64,000 bases of DNA from Diphasiastrum complanatum (taxonomy: Eukaryota; Streptophyta; Lycopodiopsida; Lycopodiales; Lycopodiaceae): positions 60,433,008-60,497,007 of the forward strand of contig CM055100.1 in NCBI GenBank assembly GCA_029204225.1. Reading direction: 5' to 3'. How positions within the stretch are numbered: the first letter of the stretch is position 1; each line of letters starts with the position of its first letter. The position numbers and the translations under genes were made by a program. Positions 1 through 11,414 of this stretch are shown here, in pieces. Below the pieces are notes generated by a model, which worked only from the letters and a program-made list of their open reading frames with translations, made no database searches and had not been told where the DNA came from.

Positions 1-1107
1 AAATGCCTATGAGATCCACACAATCTCAAGTATGTGCTGGAGTAAAGAAATTTAGAGGTCAACCAACAGATCTAAATCCTTGACTCACCCAATTGATCAA
101 GAATTACTCATTATCTTAATTATCCTCACATTCTTTTATAATCTTCAAATGACCTTTAAGTATCAATTTATGATCCGCCAATCATAAACATTTAGAATCT
201 TATGATTTGTCAATCATAATTTACAGAATTCCAAAACCATCGTTGAAAGATACTTGAGTATATGTACAACATACAACTCAAGAAATATAAGAATCATTCC
301 AAAATCTTTTTCACAAGGAAAAACATTGGATTTCAAGAATATTCTTCTAACTCGATTCTTAACCACCAAATTATGAGTTTCAAATTCTACAATCAACCAA
401 GTAATTAAAGACCATTTTATACATATGCCTTTAACAAGATAAACTTTATACAATCACCTAGAACAATATCTAGAGATTACAAAGTTCTGCTGAATTCCAA
501 AAATTTAGTTTACCATTCTTGGAATCATGAGGATCCGGTATCCAATTAAGCTCTCAAGGGTACTATCGCACATAATTCCCTGATGAATCCAAATGACTCA
601 TAAATTATGTGTCTTACAAGCAAAACACACAAACCAAATAGTTTCTAGTGTATTCTCTTCACACTGTCCATTTTTTAACAATTAACTTTCACAGGAGTAA
701 ATCAAATACTGAAGTTAATTTTCCATGATTTAAAAATCTTAAATGTCTAGGTGTAGCTCTTAATTGTACATGTACAACACCACATTTAGATCCATATCTA
801 AATCACTTTTAAGTTAACCTATAGATCTATCAGAATAGATCTATTAACTCTACAAGTAATTGTCAACCACAATACTTGATCATATGTCTATTTTTCACCG
901 ACTAGATAACCTTAGTAACTGGGATTACATAGTAGATCCAAATAAGGTTAATTGTGCACATATGAGAATAATCTCACTATGACCCAGTACACAAACATAT
1001 GTGTCATTATCTGGCAGATTCCTCCAAAATTTGCATATGTTATATATCTCACTGAGAATCTTGTAACTCAACCTCTAAAAAACTCTATTTCTCATGAGTA
1101 AATAACA

Positions 1108-1353
1108 TCAAATTGGAATTGGAATGCACTTTGGATTCACATCCCATATGGAGTGTTGTTTTTTCAAGAGAAAATTGGATTTGGATTTACTAATTCTTGT
1201 ATAAGACATGCTTTTCAAACTTGGTGGTAGAGTGCTCTTCTCCTTGTTTGATTTTACTAGAGATGTTGTGGAATTGTGTGAATTCATTCTTATGTTTTCT
1301 GAAGTCTTGAGAAAAATCTCATTTGAAGTAGAACTAGTCTCCATCCCATCCAA
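1108..1353 (-). pseudogene. Start of an internal-region ORF of G1 copy A, gag-like by position
   Basis: An 81-codon minus-strand ORF begins 17 bases downstream of the iMet primer site, where gag or its leader peptide would start in an LTR retrotransposon. The protein is rich in Ser, Asn and Lys and shows no capsid or zinc-knuckle motif. It ends where the internal deletion of copy A joins the 3' region. It could equally be a chance ORF in the leader. Confidence 0.25.
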
Positions 1354-1369
1354 AACCTCATCTTAGCCG

Positions 1370-1382
1370 GGCTCTGATACCA
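1370..1382 (-). promoter_or_regulatory. tRNA-iMet primer-binding site of G1 copy A
   Basis: Minus-strand TGGTATCAGAGCC, complementary to the 3' end of plant initiator tRNA-Met, lies one base from the LTR end at 1384. It sets the minus orientation and places the 5' LTR at higher coordinates. Confidence 0.8.
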
Positions 1383-1383
1383 A

Positions 1384-1859
1384 TCTAAAGGCCACTAGGA
1401 AAAACCTCTAAGATGAGGATAGAAAAACACAGCGACAGAGGCTATGGAGAAAAACCACCCAACCAAACCTAGATCCCTCCTGGAGAGTCCTCCTGGATCT
1501 AGCCCCCAAGCCACGCCATGTGATAGCAAGAGGAGAAGAGCTCAACTGGTAACCTAAACCAAAGTCGTTGACGGGAAAATCACTACCCCAATATATAGAG
1601 AGTAGGATTCTGTGCATGAATCCATGCAATTCCCAAGCATGCCAACTATAAATAGATCATAGCTCTTCATGCATACCTCCTGCCTATATCAGTCACATGT
1701 ACATGCATTACTCTATATGTCTCAATTAGAGTGTCTGGGTCCTCTCAAGGTCGTTAGTCACCAACAGGCCTTGACGTGGAATTAAATCTCGACGTGACTA
1801 ATAATCTTGAACATTGGAGGGCCGGTCTACTATATTAGGACTATTACATGTCCTTAACA
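1384..1859 (-). repeat. 5' LTR of G1 copy A
   Basis: This 476-bp block runs from the primer site to a TGTTAAGG start on the minus strand. The terminal CA appears mutated to GA; copy C keeps CA. The U5 part (1384-1566) aligns closely with 46089-46270 and, more distantly, with 11415-11557 and with the plus-strand copy at 61904-62388. The upper boundary is inferred from the TG start and from where the 62-kb copy stops aligning. Confidence 0.65.
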
Positions 1860-2738
1860 GAATTGATGACAAAAAATGCACTCATAAAATGCAAATTCTA
1901 GCCAGAACTCTGGTGACAAACTGATAAAACAAAATCTCGAACGATTCACAAAACTTTCTCGAACTCAAATTATTTCTGTTCGAGAATAATTCATGTTGGA
2001 TCCAGTAAGCTTTGTAACACAACCAAACGAAACGCGATGAATTTTAAATGAAAACAAAACGAAATGAAACGAAGCAAAACCTAAACAAGCTCTAACAATT
2101 CAATGTTCACGAATGAAATCAGTTTGTCAGGAATTCAGATATGATTGCTGGTCACTGCCAGCTATATCATTCTTACAATCCTTCAGAGAGTAGACAAACA
2201 CTGCTAATCTACGTTAACAGAATAATGTAGCATTCAACAAAATCAAACTAATGTGCAGAATCAAAAGAACAAGTGAATCAAACACACGAATAATATCAAA
2301 CAAAAATTCATTCGAGATCATACAATGTATTAAATAACATGTGCATAACAGCTACAACATTACCTATTGATCTTCTTGAATTTTAGCAGCCCTGCATGAT
2401 AGATCCACGCAGTGCATTGGCATGAGAGAAATACAATTCTCTCACGAATCATGTCTCGCTTACTAGCGGACCTTTGGATCTACTGATCCTCTCAAAATCG
2501 TCTCGCTCACAGGAGGACTGTATTTTGAATATTTTCGTGTCTTGATTTTTTCTTGCTTACTTGCTTATGCATCAACTAGAAAGTATATAGTTTGCAAACA
2601 ATTTCGTGTCGCGTCTTGCAACTTACAGATTAGAAAGATTAAACATCTACAACTAATCATGAATCACAATAGTGGCAAATTAGCCACGATCTAGAATACT
2701 TTTGATGATGTCATAATATCAGATCAAATATTTGTACC
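1860..2738. other. No gene seen; unassigned repeat-derived sequence
   Basis: AT-rich sequence without a supportable ORF. Its 3' part lies where the 3' LTR of copia C1 should be, but I see no copy of the C1 LTR found at 5129-5785, so the C1 3' end is lost or too diverged. A short run of GTGTC units sits at about 2786-2805. Confidence 0.4.
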
Positions 2739-3457
2739 TCATGGTACCTGGATTATCTTCTTGATCAATTGAGGAGCACAACTAATTTCGTGTCGTGTCG
2801 TGTCGTCTTTTGTCAAAGATTTAGAATTGAAGGCTAGCATGGCTTTGGCATTAGAAACAAAATGTTTCTTCAGCTCCCTCTCAAAGCATGATAGCTTGAC
2901 GACTCCAAGATTGCTCCTCTGTTTCTCGAATAGACCTTTGTCTAGGGCCTTTGTGAAAATGTCAGCAACCATGTTTTTTGTTCCAATGAAGGTGGTCTGC
3001 AACATCTTCTTGCCGATCAGATTCTTGATCAAGTGGTACTTGATCGCAATGTGTTTCGTCCTTGAGTGAAACAAAGGGTCTTTCATCAGATGTATTGTAG
3101 ATGTGTTGTCAATCTGCAAAACCAGACAATTCATCCAAGAATTGTTTGAGCCAAAATTATCTCATTGGTCATCTTTGCTATTGCAACATACTCTACTTCA
3201 TAGGATGATTGAGCTACAATGGTCTGCTTTTTGTTGACCCAGAGAATTGTTGCTCCTGATGCAATGGTGCATCCTCCTGAGACACTTTTACAATCATCCT
3301 TGAGGGATGCCCAGCAAGCATCACTGTAGGAAATCATCTGGAACCCTGCATCACGACAATAACACAAACCATAATCTCTTGTTAATTGAAGATAATGCAA
3401 AAAAAATGTTGCAATCTTCCAATGTGTCGAGCCTGGATTCGTGTAGAATTGGCTCAT
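2739..3457 (-). pseudogene. Copia RNase H domain, broken
   Basis: Two minus-strand ORFs (3131-3457 and 2739-3134) together give a copia RNase H. The first has the SYSDACWA active-site region, a Ser/Gly-rich strand, WVNKKQTIVAQSS and an EVEYVA helix. The second has the IDNTSTIHL and RTKHIAIKYH segments and ends with the usual DIFTKAL C-terminus. In an intact element this domain removes RNA from the RNA-DNA hybrid during reverse transcription. A stop and frame change split the two halves near 3131. Homology to the family is clear and function is lost. Confidence 0.75.
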
Positions 3458-3469
3458 CCTGAAAATTGC

Positions 3470-4372
3470 CTAAGCAATGTCAGGATGTGTGTTATCTACA
3501 AGGTACACCAAAAAACCTATCAGTCTCCTATATGTTGCATCAATTCTCTCTCTTCTACAGTCTTCAAACAATTTTCGTTCGTCAACACCATTCCTGCAAG
3601 CATTGGAGTAATAAAAGCACTTGATCTTCTTCTTCTTGAGCTTGGATGATGAAGCATTAGAGAAATCATCTTCCTCCTCATCTTTGTCTTTGGATTTGGC
3701 TTTGTCCTTGCTTGAGAATTGTTGATATTGGTTCTTGCTCCTCCCTTTGTGTTTGTCCTTGGCAAAGAGGGCTTTGCCATCATTATGAGTGAGAGAAAGG
3801 TTGTTCATTCTCAAGAGCTTATACTCTTGTCTTGATTCTTCATAAATTAGCACACTTTGGAGAGCCTCCAAACTTGGTAGCTCCTCCTTAATGGCATAGG
3901 ATTGGACAAGGTTATCAAATTCACTTCTCAAGCCATTGAGAATTACTTGGACTAGCTCATTTTGATTGATGGAATCACCAATGCAAGCAAGCTCTCTATG
4001 AATATCTTTTACTCTCAAAACATCACTAGATGCACTCTCATCACTCTTTTGGCTACTTTGGAAGATTTGGTTTCTAAGAGTGAGGAGCCTAGAGGTGTTC
4101 TTAGCCTCATAGATAGTCTTGAGACAATCCCAAGCTTCTTTGGTTGTTGTACAAGTACCTATCTCCCTCAATATCTCATTAGAGACATTCATCTTAATGT
4201 AGTGAAGAGCCATCCTAGCTCTCTTTTTGTATTTTTGAACCTCTTGAAGAACTTGTGGTTCTTCTTCAAGGCCAAGAACTATGTCCATCACATCTTGAAG
4301 GATCAAGATGGATTCCATCCTCATCTTCCAAATTAAATAGTTTTCCAACAAAGATGAACTCATTGAAGACAT
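3470..4372 (-). pseudogene. Copia gag fused by deletion to the RT C-terminus
   Basis: This 300-codon ORF starts with a copia capsid: YLIWKMRMES near residue 12, ALHYIKMNVSNEI, KEAWDCLKTIYEA and LLTLRNQIFQSSQKSDES follow. A Lys/Asp-rich stretch leads to the first residues of a zinc knuckle (KCFYYSNA, residues 252-259), where the protein abruptly becomes the RT tail (DATYRRLIGFLVYL and NTHPDIA). An element normally has protease, integrase and most of RT between these parts. The fusion stays in frame, which is unusual for a deletion. Whether it is ever translated is unknown. Confidence 0.75.
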
Positions 4373-5115
4373 TTAAAGTGAAGAAAACTCAAATGATGAA
4401 CAATAAATGTTGCTACACACTCTCAATAGGATCCAATAATGAAGTGCTATCTCCTCCTATGAAAGATCTTGCAACTATTTGTGAATTGATTCTCACTGGC
4501 TACTCAAATCTCTCTAAAACAAGATCTATTTCACATAAAATGATGGAATATAGACAAAGTTAGGATCATTTACTCTTAGCACCTGTGAAATACACTAAGT
4601 AACCAAATTTGACTCAAACTCAATGACATTGCATTAAACAAATTGGCTATGATCTCAAAACAATGTCTAGATCACTTATAGATGAGATTGGTAATCATAC
4701 AACTGTGAACAGAGATCAAACAAGCAATTTCTTGACCAAAACAAATGTGTCCATCCAGGTTTAGGTGCCCTACCTAACCCTTTTCAAAAGCTTATAACTT
4801 TGGATTGGCACAACCAAATGGAATGAAACTAATTGCTTCAGAAACTAGACAAAAATAGCTTCAAAACAAGCTATCAAGCAAGATAAATGGATCAAGCATG
4901 AGAGAGAACTCTCAATCTGAAATTGGAAGTTCCTCACATGTGTCTGAGCACCGGATTCCGTATAGTACCAGGTCAGACCCAATCAATGCCCTATTGATCT
5001 CTTTTGATCCAAAATTAGACAAGATAGCTAGGAAAATGGATCTTGACAATTTCTAGCTCAAGATTGATGAAAAGTTTTCACTTAAATGGATCAAAATGCA
5101 TGGTAACCTTAGGTA

Positions 5116-5128
5116 GGCTCTGATACCA
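5116..5128 (-). promoter_or_regulatory. tRNA-iMet primer-binding site of copia C1
   Basis: Minus-strand TGGTATCAGAGCC directly follows an LTR end TTTAACA, with zero spacing, as is common in plant copia elements. Confidence 0.85.
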
Positions 5129-5785
5129 TGTTAAATTTACACGTGTGGACTGACCACAACATGTACTTGTGATCTTCTAAGGTGTGTAGATGCACCAAGA
5201 TCAAGACTAGATTGAGATTCAAGATCTATCTTTGATTCTATGGCAAAAACACACTACGACATAAATTCAATCACTTCCAACTCTCACTCACACGTGTGGG
5301 AAGTATCCAAAAATTATTCTAAGTAAAAACAAGCTGCTCTCCTAGGTTAGAGAGAGAAAATCATCATGAGCTCTCGGGTAGAGAGAGAAAGCTAGAAAAT
5401 CACTTACACACAAAATTTACTCAATCTCTTAATCAATTAGATCCAAATGAGAAGTACAATGATACTAGTAGATCCACGAGCTACCACAATGCTTAACTAT
5501 GATTGGACCACAATTTTTCCACCTCTTAATCCTATTGGACCATTGATCCATTCACCTCTAAATTCTATTGGATCATTTTCAAGCAAATCTCAAATTCTAT
5601 TGGACCCCTCAAGGTTCCAGCTCTAAATCTTATTGGACCTCTTAAATTTCATCAAACAAAAGTATTACACTTTTCTACACTCTAATTGGCACAAGTTTAG
5701 CCTCTTACTCTATTTTGGCTAAATAGTGGCATTACAAGTGGAAATGGGTGATTTGCCATCTTTTCCAAATTTTATCCTATCAACA
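5129..5785 (-). repeat. LTR of copia C1
   Basis: The LTR has TGTTGATAGG at its minus-strand start and TTTAACA at its end (about 657 bp, with short TGTT/AACA inverted ends). It carries two TAGAGAGAGAAA motifs near 5350-5390 that match, in reverse orientation, the paired TCTCTCTAC motifs of the C7 LTRs at 58540-58590 and 61640-61690. These LTRs therefore belong to related families. The upper boundary is inferred. Confidence 0.6.
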
Positions 5786-6233
5786 TCCTACACCTAGATG
5801 CTTGATATAAAAAACATAAGACCCATATATCTAACATAAATAATCTTTTTCAATTCCTCACAAATAGGTCTTATTGCATTCCTCAAGAATCTATATCAAT
5901 TTTATAACATTTGCATATAGAAAGTAAATGATTCAATTTGTTGTACTTTTGTAGAAACCCTATTTTTGATTGAATCTCTTGTGTTTGAAGTTTCTGGACT
6001 TTTCAAGAGTGTATTTCAATCATAAAAAGTACAAAAGTTCATAAGATCATAGGTTCATCATTTGTTGATCAAGTATCTTCCATTCTACGTGTTGGATTTG
6101 CTAGGTTTGGTGCAAGAAAGAGATTTGAGAGGCTCCATATATTTGTGATTTCTTCTTGAGTTCAGCTGTTGAAATTCAAGAGAGTGCTTTGTACATTGGA
6201 ACATGTTGAAAGAGAAGATCAAGTCATTGCAAC

Positions 6234-7021
6234 ATGGCAACATCAAGTGGATTCATGTTGGAAGGCAATGATAGGCTTACCTCACAAATTATTCTACTTG
6301 GAAGGCGAGAATGGAGTCTCTCCTTGAGGTGAATGATTTGATGGACATTGTTGTAGGTGTGGAGGAAAGACCTTTGGCACCTCAAGAACAACTGAGGTAT
6401 GACAAGAGGGCAAAGAAATCTCTACATGTGATAAAGATGGATGTTACAAATGAACTTCTCAAAGAAGTTGGTAAGTGTACTTCATCAAGTGAGGCTTGGG
6501 AAGCTTTGAAGAAGGTTTATGAATCCAAGTCTACATCAAGGGTACTAACGCTTGAGAGGAAAATTTGTCAATGTTTGCAAAAGAAGGATGAAAGTGCTCA
6601 TGCTTTTGTTTTGAGGGTTAAGGCATTCAATGATGAGCTAGCATGTATTGATAAAAGCATTAAGGATGTAGGACTTGTTCAAGGTGTTGTTAATGGCTTG
6701 TTGGATGATCATGCTAATCTTGCTCAAAGTTTTTCTATTCAAAAGACTTTGCCAAGTATTATGGAGATCTTGGTGAATGAGGAGTATAGGCTTCTATCAA
6801 GAGGAGGTGCATCTTCTACATTTCAAGTTGGACAAAAGCAAGCTATTTTCATCAAAGGCAAGTTCAAGGGTAAGGGCAAAAGCAAGTGCTCTAAAGGACA
6901 AGATCAAAGTGAGGCTTCTAATTTTTTTGGCAAGAAGAAGGATAGATCTAAGCTAAAATATTTGGAGTCAAAGGATGTTTTGCTAGTGAGTGCTTCAAGA
7001 AAAAAAAAGAGATCAAGATGA
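6234..7021 (+). pseudogene. Copia C2 gag
   Basis: The likely true start is the ATG at 6234 (MATSSGFMLEGNDRL). A one-base loss near 6280-6310 throws the frame, so the open part begins at 6311 (MESLLEVNDLM). Capsid landmarks are KKSLHVIKMDVTNELLKE, SEAWEALKKVYESKSTS and VLTLERKICQCLQ, followed by a Gly/Lys-rich RNA-binding stretch. A second frameshift near 6975 moves the zinc knuckle (SECF then KKKRDQ) out of frame. In intact elements Gag forms the virus-like particle that packages the RNA. Confidence 0.75.
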
Positions 7022-7655
7022 GAAGCAAGACAATTTCACTTTTGATGAGGATGGTGTTGGTGATCAGAACTCAAATGATGCTTTTTTGATGTCTTCTTGT
7101 TTGCTACCCAGTGATGGAGATATTGATCCATGATGGATTGATAGTGGAGAAAGATTTCATATGACATTTCACAAAGAGTACTTCACTTCTTTGGTGCCTT
7201 ATGAATGAGAGAAGAAGGTCATCAACATGGGCAATGGTGGTAAAGGTGTTATCAAGGGCACTGGTACTATTCCTATTTTTCTCTCATCTACAAATAGGAA
7301 TGTCCATTTGAAGAATATTTTGTTCATACCTTTCATTACTAAGAATGTGCTTAGTATGTGTCAAATGGTTGAAAGAGGGCTCAAAGTGGAATTTGTTGGT
7401 GATTCTTGTATGATAAAAAAGAATGGAGTCTTGATTTCTCAAGGAAAGGGTGAGCTCTACAAAATTAATGGATTTGTTGGTTCTAACCATGGTGGTTTGA
7501 AGGCAAAGAATCGAGTTGGTGAGCTTTGTTCAATGTCAAAGTCACAAAGGTTGTGTTACTCTAAATCTAGCTCAAAATCTATGATGCCTTTTCATTTAGT
7601 ACATTTGGATGTACATTGTACTGGTTCTTTGAGTAATGGAGGAGTTGTGGGGTCG
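7022..7655 (+). pseudogene. Copia C2 protease and pre-integrase region
   Basis: A TGA at 7132 replaces a Trp codon just before the aspartic protease motif (WIDSG), and the usual ASSHMT after it reads ERFHMT. The ORF 7227-7700 then has IKGTGTIPIFLSS, NVHLKNILFIPFITKNVLS and FVGDSCMIKKNGVLISQGKG, all typical of the region before integrase, and reaches the integrase strand FHLVHLDVH. From about 7655 the reading leaves copia homology. The copy is inactive. Confidence 0.7.
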
Positions 7656-8472
7656 AAGATCTCTCGTAGTATAGCCCTTCCGCCTGTCAACAAAGGTTAG
7701 ATCACTGGATAGGTGCCTAACTATGCATAGATGCTACTTTTAGTTAATTTCCTACTTTCCCCCTTAACTCTACTCACCACTATACTACTCCTCTTTAACT
7801 CTATTCCTCTACACTAACATTCATCATAATTTTGGTTGAAGGGAAGGAATGGAGAAGAAGGGATTGAGAAGAGAAGAGAAGAGAAAGAGAGAGATAGAGA
7901 GTGAGGGTGGAGGTTAGCTCAAATGCTCCTTATGCTTGCTAATGGAAAAATATTCACTATGGCAAACAAATAACATGGAAATAGAAAGCAATGGAAAACA
8001 CAATCAAGAGCAATAGCAAGTAGTGAATAGCAAATGAGGATGCTTCTCTTCCAAAAATGGTAGAGTTTCCTCCTTCTCATTAAGCATCAAAATAGTGTAC
8101 AAATGGTATCTTTTTATAAAATGGGGAAGGCCCTTGCCCCTCAATCTTATTGGCTAATATTCACAATGATCCTATCCATTCATCTTGGACCCAACTTGAT
8201 CCAAGGGTCCACAAAAAGTACATTGGAAATCACAAGATTCATGTGAGTCCCAATTTGGACCCAACTCTAAAAAGTGAGCTCTAAGTTTAAAAATGACATT
8301 GGGCCTCTAGTTTTATTTTTATTACAAGGCCCAAGTCAAGTTTATTCTATTTACAACTTCAATTGCATGCTCATTGGGCCATGGGCTTACACACGCAGGA
8401 TGCCATGCCCTCGCAACACATTTTATTGGAGGATTTTATTTATTTACACTTTGTTGGGAATACCCCCAACAG
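7656..8472 (-). repeat. Probable LTR or LTR-like sequence
   Basis: The upper end carries the hairpin-like TGTTGGGGGTATTCCCAACA on the minus strand at 8453-8472, a form common at the start of plant LTRs. The lower limit is where C2 homology stops, with CCCACA as a possible minus-strand end. Purine-rich GAGAAGAGAAG sequence occurs at 7868-7905. There is no coding sequence. No second copy is in the window, so the LTR call is tentative. Confidence 0.35.
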
Positions 8473-9480
8473 GACCCACGGCCTGAAGTAGTGTCGGTCC
8501 CTCGGCACTCTACCGGTTTAGTATAGCGTTCTCTTGGACCGCCTCTGGTGGATGAGATAGCCCGTAACGTCTTCCATGAAGTTGAGGCGGTCTAGTTTCT
8601 TTGAGTCCTTTGGCATGTGGAAGGACTTGTGGACTCCTGTCAGCCATTCCTGATCCACCCATGCTTGGAATCGTTTCGTCCAAGGATCTCCAAGGAATGT
8701 AGCTCGGTAATATACGCAAGCGATTGGCAGCTGGTCTTTGACTTTGTCGGAAGCAAGCGCCTTATTTGGATCAAAAAATATGGAGGGAAGGAAATCATCC
8801 CATTTTGTTTCAATGCCCATTAAATATTCCAAGTCCGGACGTAAGTGGCTGCCGTGCGGACTATGGGATCGGGGCAATTGATGTAGTGACTGGCGAATGC
8901 GGAGAGAGCCCTTCTGGCATCTACATCTGTTGTCCACCCATATTCGGATTTGATGATTGGCCAGTTGAAATTTTACAGTCTGATCTGGTCCAGAGGAGTG
9001 CCGCATTCCACCCATTTGGATCTTCTTGGACATGGCAGAAAATGCGCGTTCACCCGTAACTGTTGCAAACTCGTCACATAAGCCCTGATGGCCGCAGGGT
9101 CTCTCTCAAATAACTATTGTCGCCACTCTGGTTGTGGTTGGAGGGCCGTAAGGCTTGCAGTTCTTTTCCCTTGATGGTCTGAGCTGAGAATGATATCTGT
9201 CAGCCGCCTCTGGATGACTCGTGGGGATATTTGGATAAAAATTCATTGATGTTTTCCTCCACGGACTTCGGTCTTCGGAAGGCCCGGCTGGCAGATATCG
9301 TACGCGATCCTTGGGATGATGTTGCTTGGACCTGGCTGGTGGTTGCGCCTTGGCTCTGGTCTCGCATCTCACCGGCCACATCTGTCTGCCCTTGGTCTTG
9401 GCCTTCGAACCCTTGATCAGGTTGAAATCCCCCTGCTGCCTGCTGCCTCTGATCTTGGCTGGTACTAGCCTGTGCAGTGT
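8473..9480 (-). pseudogene. Unrecognised decayed coding segment, GC-richer than surroundings
   Basis: The minus strand holds overlapping open stretches in shifting frames (9106-9480, 8518-9033 and 8510-8719) that together read like one frameshifted protein. A Gln-rich disordered part (9200-9480) is followed by a charged segment with RSKWVECGTPL, VRTAATYVRTW and KRFQAWVDQEWLTGVHKSF. I do not recognise the family. Position next to an LTR-like block and the Gln-rich start would fit a gag-like ORF of a gypsy or non-autonomous element. A captured host-gene fragment is the alternative. Base composition differs clearly from the AT-rich copia sequence on both sides. Confidence 0.35.
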
Positions 9481-9858
9481 CAGATCTTGTGAAAGGTAGA
9501 TTGTGAGCCTTTGAGAGGCTACATGCTTCACATATCTTTCCACACTTTGACAAATGTTTGGGGAGGCTGAGTGCAAGCTCCTTTGCACACATTTTTCCAT
9601 ATCTTTGAAGTTGGGATGGCCCAACCTTTTGTGCCATAGCTTCACCTTTGAGATCTCCACTTTGCCAAATTCACAGTCTCCACAACAACATTAGCGCCAA
9701 GCTTAAACAATCTACCTCATTTGAAACCTTTTGTTATACATTCATCATTTCTAAGGATGGAACAAACTCCATGCTTAAATTATATATTAAGGCCATTATT
9801 CATTTATTGGCCAACACTAAGCAAATTCTTGGTTAACTTAGGAACATAAAGGACATTC
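9481..9858 (-). pseudogene. Copia C3 pre-integrase region
   Basis: On the minus strand NIENVLYVPKLTKNLLSV (about 9830-9872) is followed after frame breaks by KLWHKRLGHPNFKDMEK (about 9600-9645), the conserved start of the copia gag_pre-integrase zinc-binding region (H-H part). The cysteines follow in another frame (KICEACSLSKAHN). Homology ends at about 9480, where the unrecognised segment begins. It belongs to C3, continuing from gag-protease at higher coordinates. Confidence 0.7.
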
Positions 9859-10946
9859 TCAATATTCATCCTTTTGGATGATCCAACATACAATGGAATG
9901 GTTCCCACTTACCTTACACTCTTGACTACTAGCTGTATAGATAGATCTATGTAAATCATTGTAAGAGTTTAAAATGGAGAAATAGTCCTTTTGAAATGTC
10001 ATGTGGGAGCTAGCCCCACTATCTATCCACCAAGAATTATTGGTGTTGCACTTGGATGATGGAGGTTTGTTGGAAACCATCAAGAATGATTCTTCTTCAT
10101 CCTCCTCCTCCTCTTGATGTGCAATGTTGCTTTGCTTGTTCTCTTGTGCCCTCTTCTTCTTGAGACATTCTGATGCAAAATGCCCTTTCTTCCCACATAA
10201 AAAGCACTTGAACTTGGACTTGTCTTTGATCTTGCCCTTTGAGCTTGATGCATCATCCTCTTCTTTGGCCTCCTTGGAATGCTTCTTCTTTCCATTGGTC
10301 TTCTTTTTTACTTTGAGTGAGAAATTAGCTTTCTCATCACCATCCTGCAAAGACAATGAGTTCAGTCTTGCTTTGGTGTGTAGCATCCTACACTCTTTAG
10401 CCACTAATACACTATGAAGCTTTTCTATAGTGGGCAAGGTGTCTTGGATGGCAAAACTTTGGACCAAATTTACAAAGTCGTCTCCTAGACCAATAAGAAC
10501 AATTTGTAAAAGCTCTCTTCTATCTTGAATCTTCTCTCCAATGGAAGCCAACTCCCTATTTAGAGACTTGATTCTTAGCACATAATCTTGTGCACTTCTT
10601 CTCATGCTTTGCAAAATCTGATTTCTAACATGAGGACTCTCGAAGTGTTACTAGATTCATAGATTGATTTAAAAGATTTCCAAGCCTCTTTAGCACTAGT
10701 ACAAGTTGATACTTCTCTCAACAAATCATTGCTTACATTCATTTTCACATACTGAAGTGCAAGCCTAGATCTCTTCTTGTATCTAGCCAACTCCTGTGCA
10801 CCTAGAAGTTCATCTTTATCTTCAATCAGAAACCCATAAAGGTCTTGGAGCACCATGAGTGACTCCATCCTAACCTTCCAAATAGCATAATTAGTAGAAT
10901 TCAATCTCTCACTAGCTTCTAGAAGGTACGCTCCAATAGATCCCAT
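9859..10946 (-). pseudogene. Copia C3 gag and protease
   Basis: Two minus-strand ORFs (10602-10946 and 9859-10614) form gag-protease with a single break near 10605-10615. The first has NYAIWKVRMES, ALQYVKMNVSNDLL and KEAWKSFKSIYES. The second continues with LRIKSLNRELASIGE and has an intact CCHC knuckle CFLCGKKGHFASEC and the protease active site WWIDSGASSHMTF, then a run of acidic residues. Apart from one frame break this is the best-preserved gag in the window. The start ATG at 10946 follows a leader reaching toward 11146; no LTR or primer site is seen there. Confidence 0.8.
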
Positions 10947-11146
10947 CTTACTAGTGAATTATACACAAGAAATAGATTTGATTGACTTTGAAACTCACAA
11001 AGGTTTCACACTTGTAGTGTCTCACTCAAATTTGATTTCTAATCCAACAAATGGAATTATAATCACAGTTCTATCACTCCCTCACAAATCTGGAATGAAG
11101 ATTAGAAAATGTGAAATCTACTTTCAAATAAATCTTGCCAAACTTG

Positions 11147-11414
11147 GCTTTTTTTGGACAAAGAAATGGCTAAGTCTCGAGTGTTGTTGACAATGGTTTT
11201 GTGGTAGGCTTTGATTCAAATTCCTGTAAGATCAAGATGGATGGTAAGGTTGTGGCTTTTGGAGTGAGGCATGGAAGAATTTTCAAGTTAAATGCAAGCA
11301 TTATGTCTTCCAATCTTGTGATGGAGCCACTATGCTATTATCTTTCATTGATGATCATAGTATGTATGGTTGGGTTTACCTTCTTATAACAAAAGCAAAA
11401 TCTCTTGAATGCTT
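11147..11414 (+). pseudogene. Copia C4 pre-integrase/integrase fragment
   Basis: Plus-strand DNGFVVGFDSNSCKIKMDGK and GVRHGRIFKL (about 11189-11310) match the copia pre-integrase region. After a frameshift, LLSFIDDHSMYGWVYLL at about 11337-11387 is the integrase core strand containing the first DDE-type Asp region. It is cut at 11414-11416, exactly where the LTR of G1 copy B begins, so copy B inserted into this copia. Confidence 0.65.

Larger units (their letters stand above)
1..1859 (-). mobile_element. Ty3/gypsy-type LTR element, family G1 copy A (fragment)
   Basis: Read on the minus strand this is a 5' LTR, an iMet primer site and the start of an internal region, then a jump into sequence that continues past the window start. 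Positions 5-1105 align by eye with 12245-13410 (copy B) and 46275-47260 (copy C), for example around the repeated motif ATCATAAACATTTAGAATC. The homology stops near 1108, where copy A alone has leader sequence and a short ORF next to the primer site. This indicates a large internal deletion. Assignment to Ty3/gypsy rests on copy B, whose 3' LTR is preceded by a gypsy-like polypurine tract, and on a degenerate RT motif in copy C. Confidence is good for the repeat and moderate for the class. Confidence 0.6.
2739..5785 (-). mobile_element. Ty1/copia element C1, internal-deletion derivative
   Basis: Minus-strand order is LTR (5129-5785), iMet primer site (5116-5128), leader (4373-5115), gag (to about 3560), then directly the tail of RT and RNase H (2739-3560). 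Protease, integrase and most of RT are missing, so one deletion joined gag to pol. No 3' LTR is recognised. The gag resembles those of C2, C3 and C8, placing all four in one copia clade. The copy is dead. Confidence 0.75.
5786..7655 (+). mobile_element. Ty1/copia element C2, 5' half of internal region
   Basis: A plus-strand fragment has leader (to 6233), gag, protease and the gag_pre-integrase region up to the first integrase strand (LVHLDVH). It stops at about 7655, where unrelated sequence begins. No LTR or primer site is recognised on its left, which abuts the C1 LTR. It is closely related to C8 at the window end, which can be used to locate its breaks. Confidence 0.7.

Noticed and set aside
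2784-2812. GTGTC run as a microsatellite of interest
   Set aside because: Only three or four units; no notable length.
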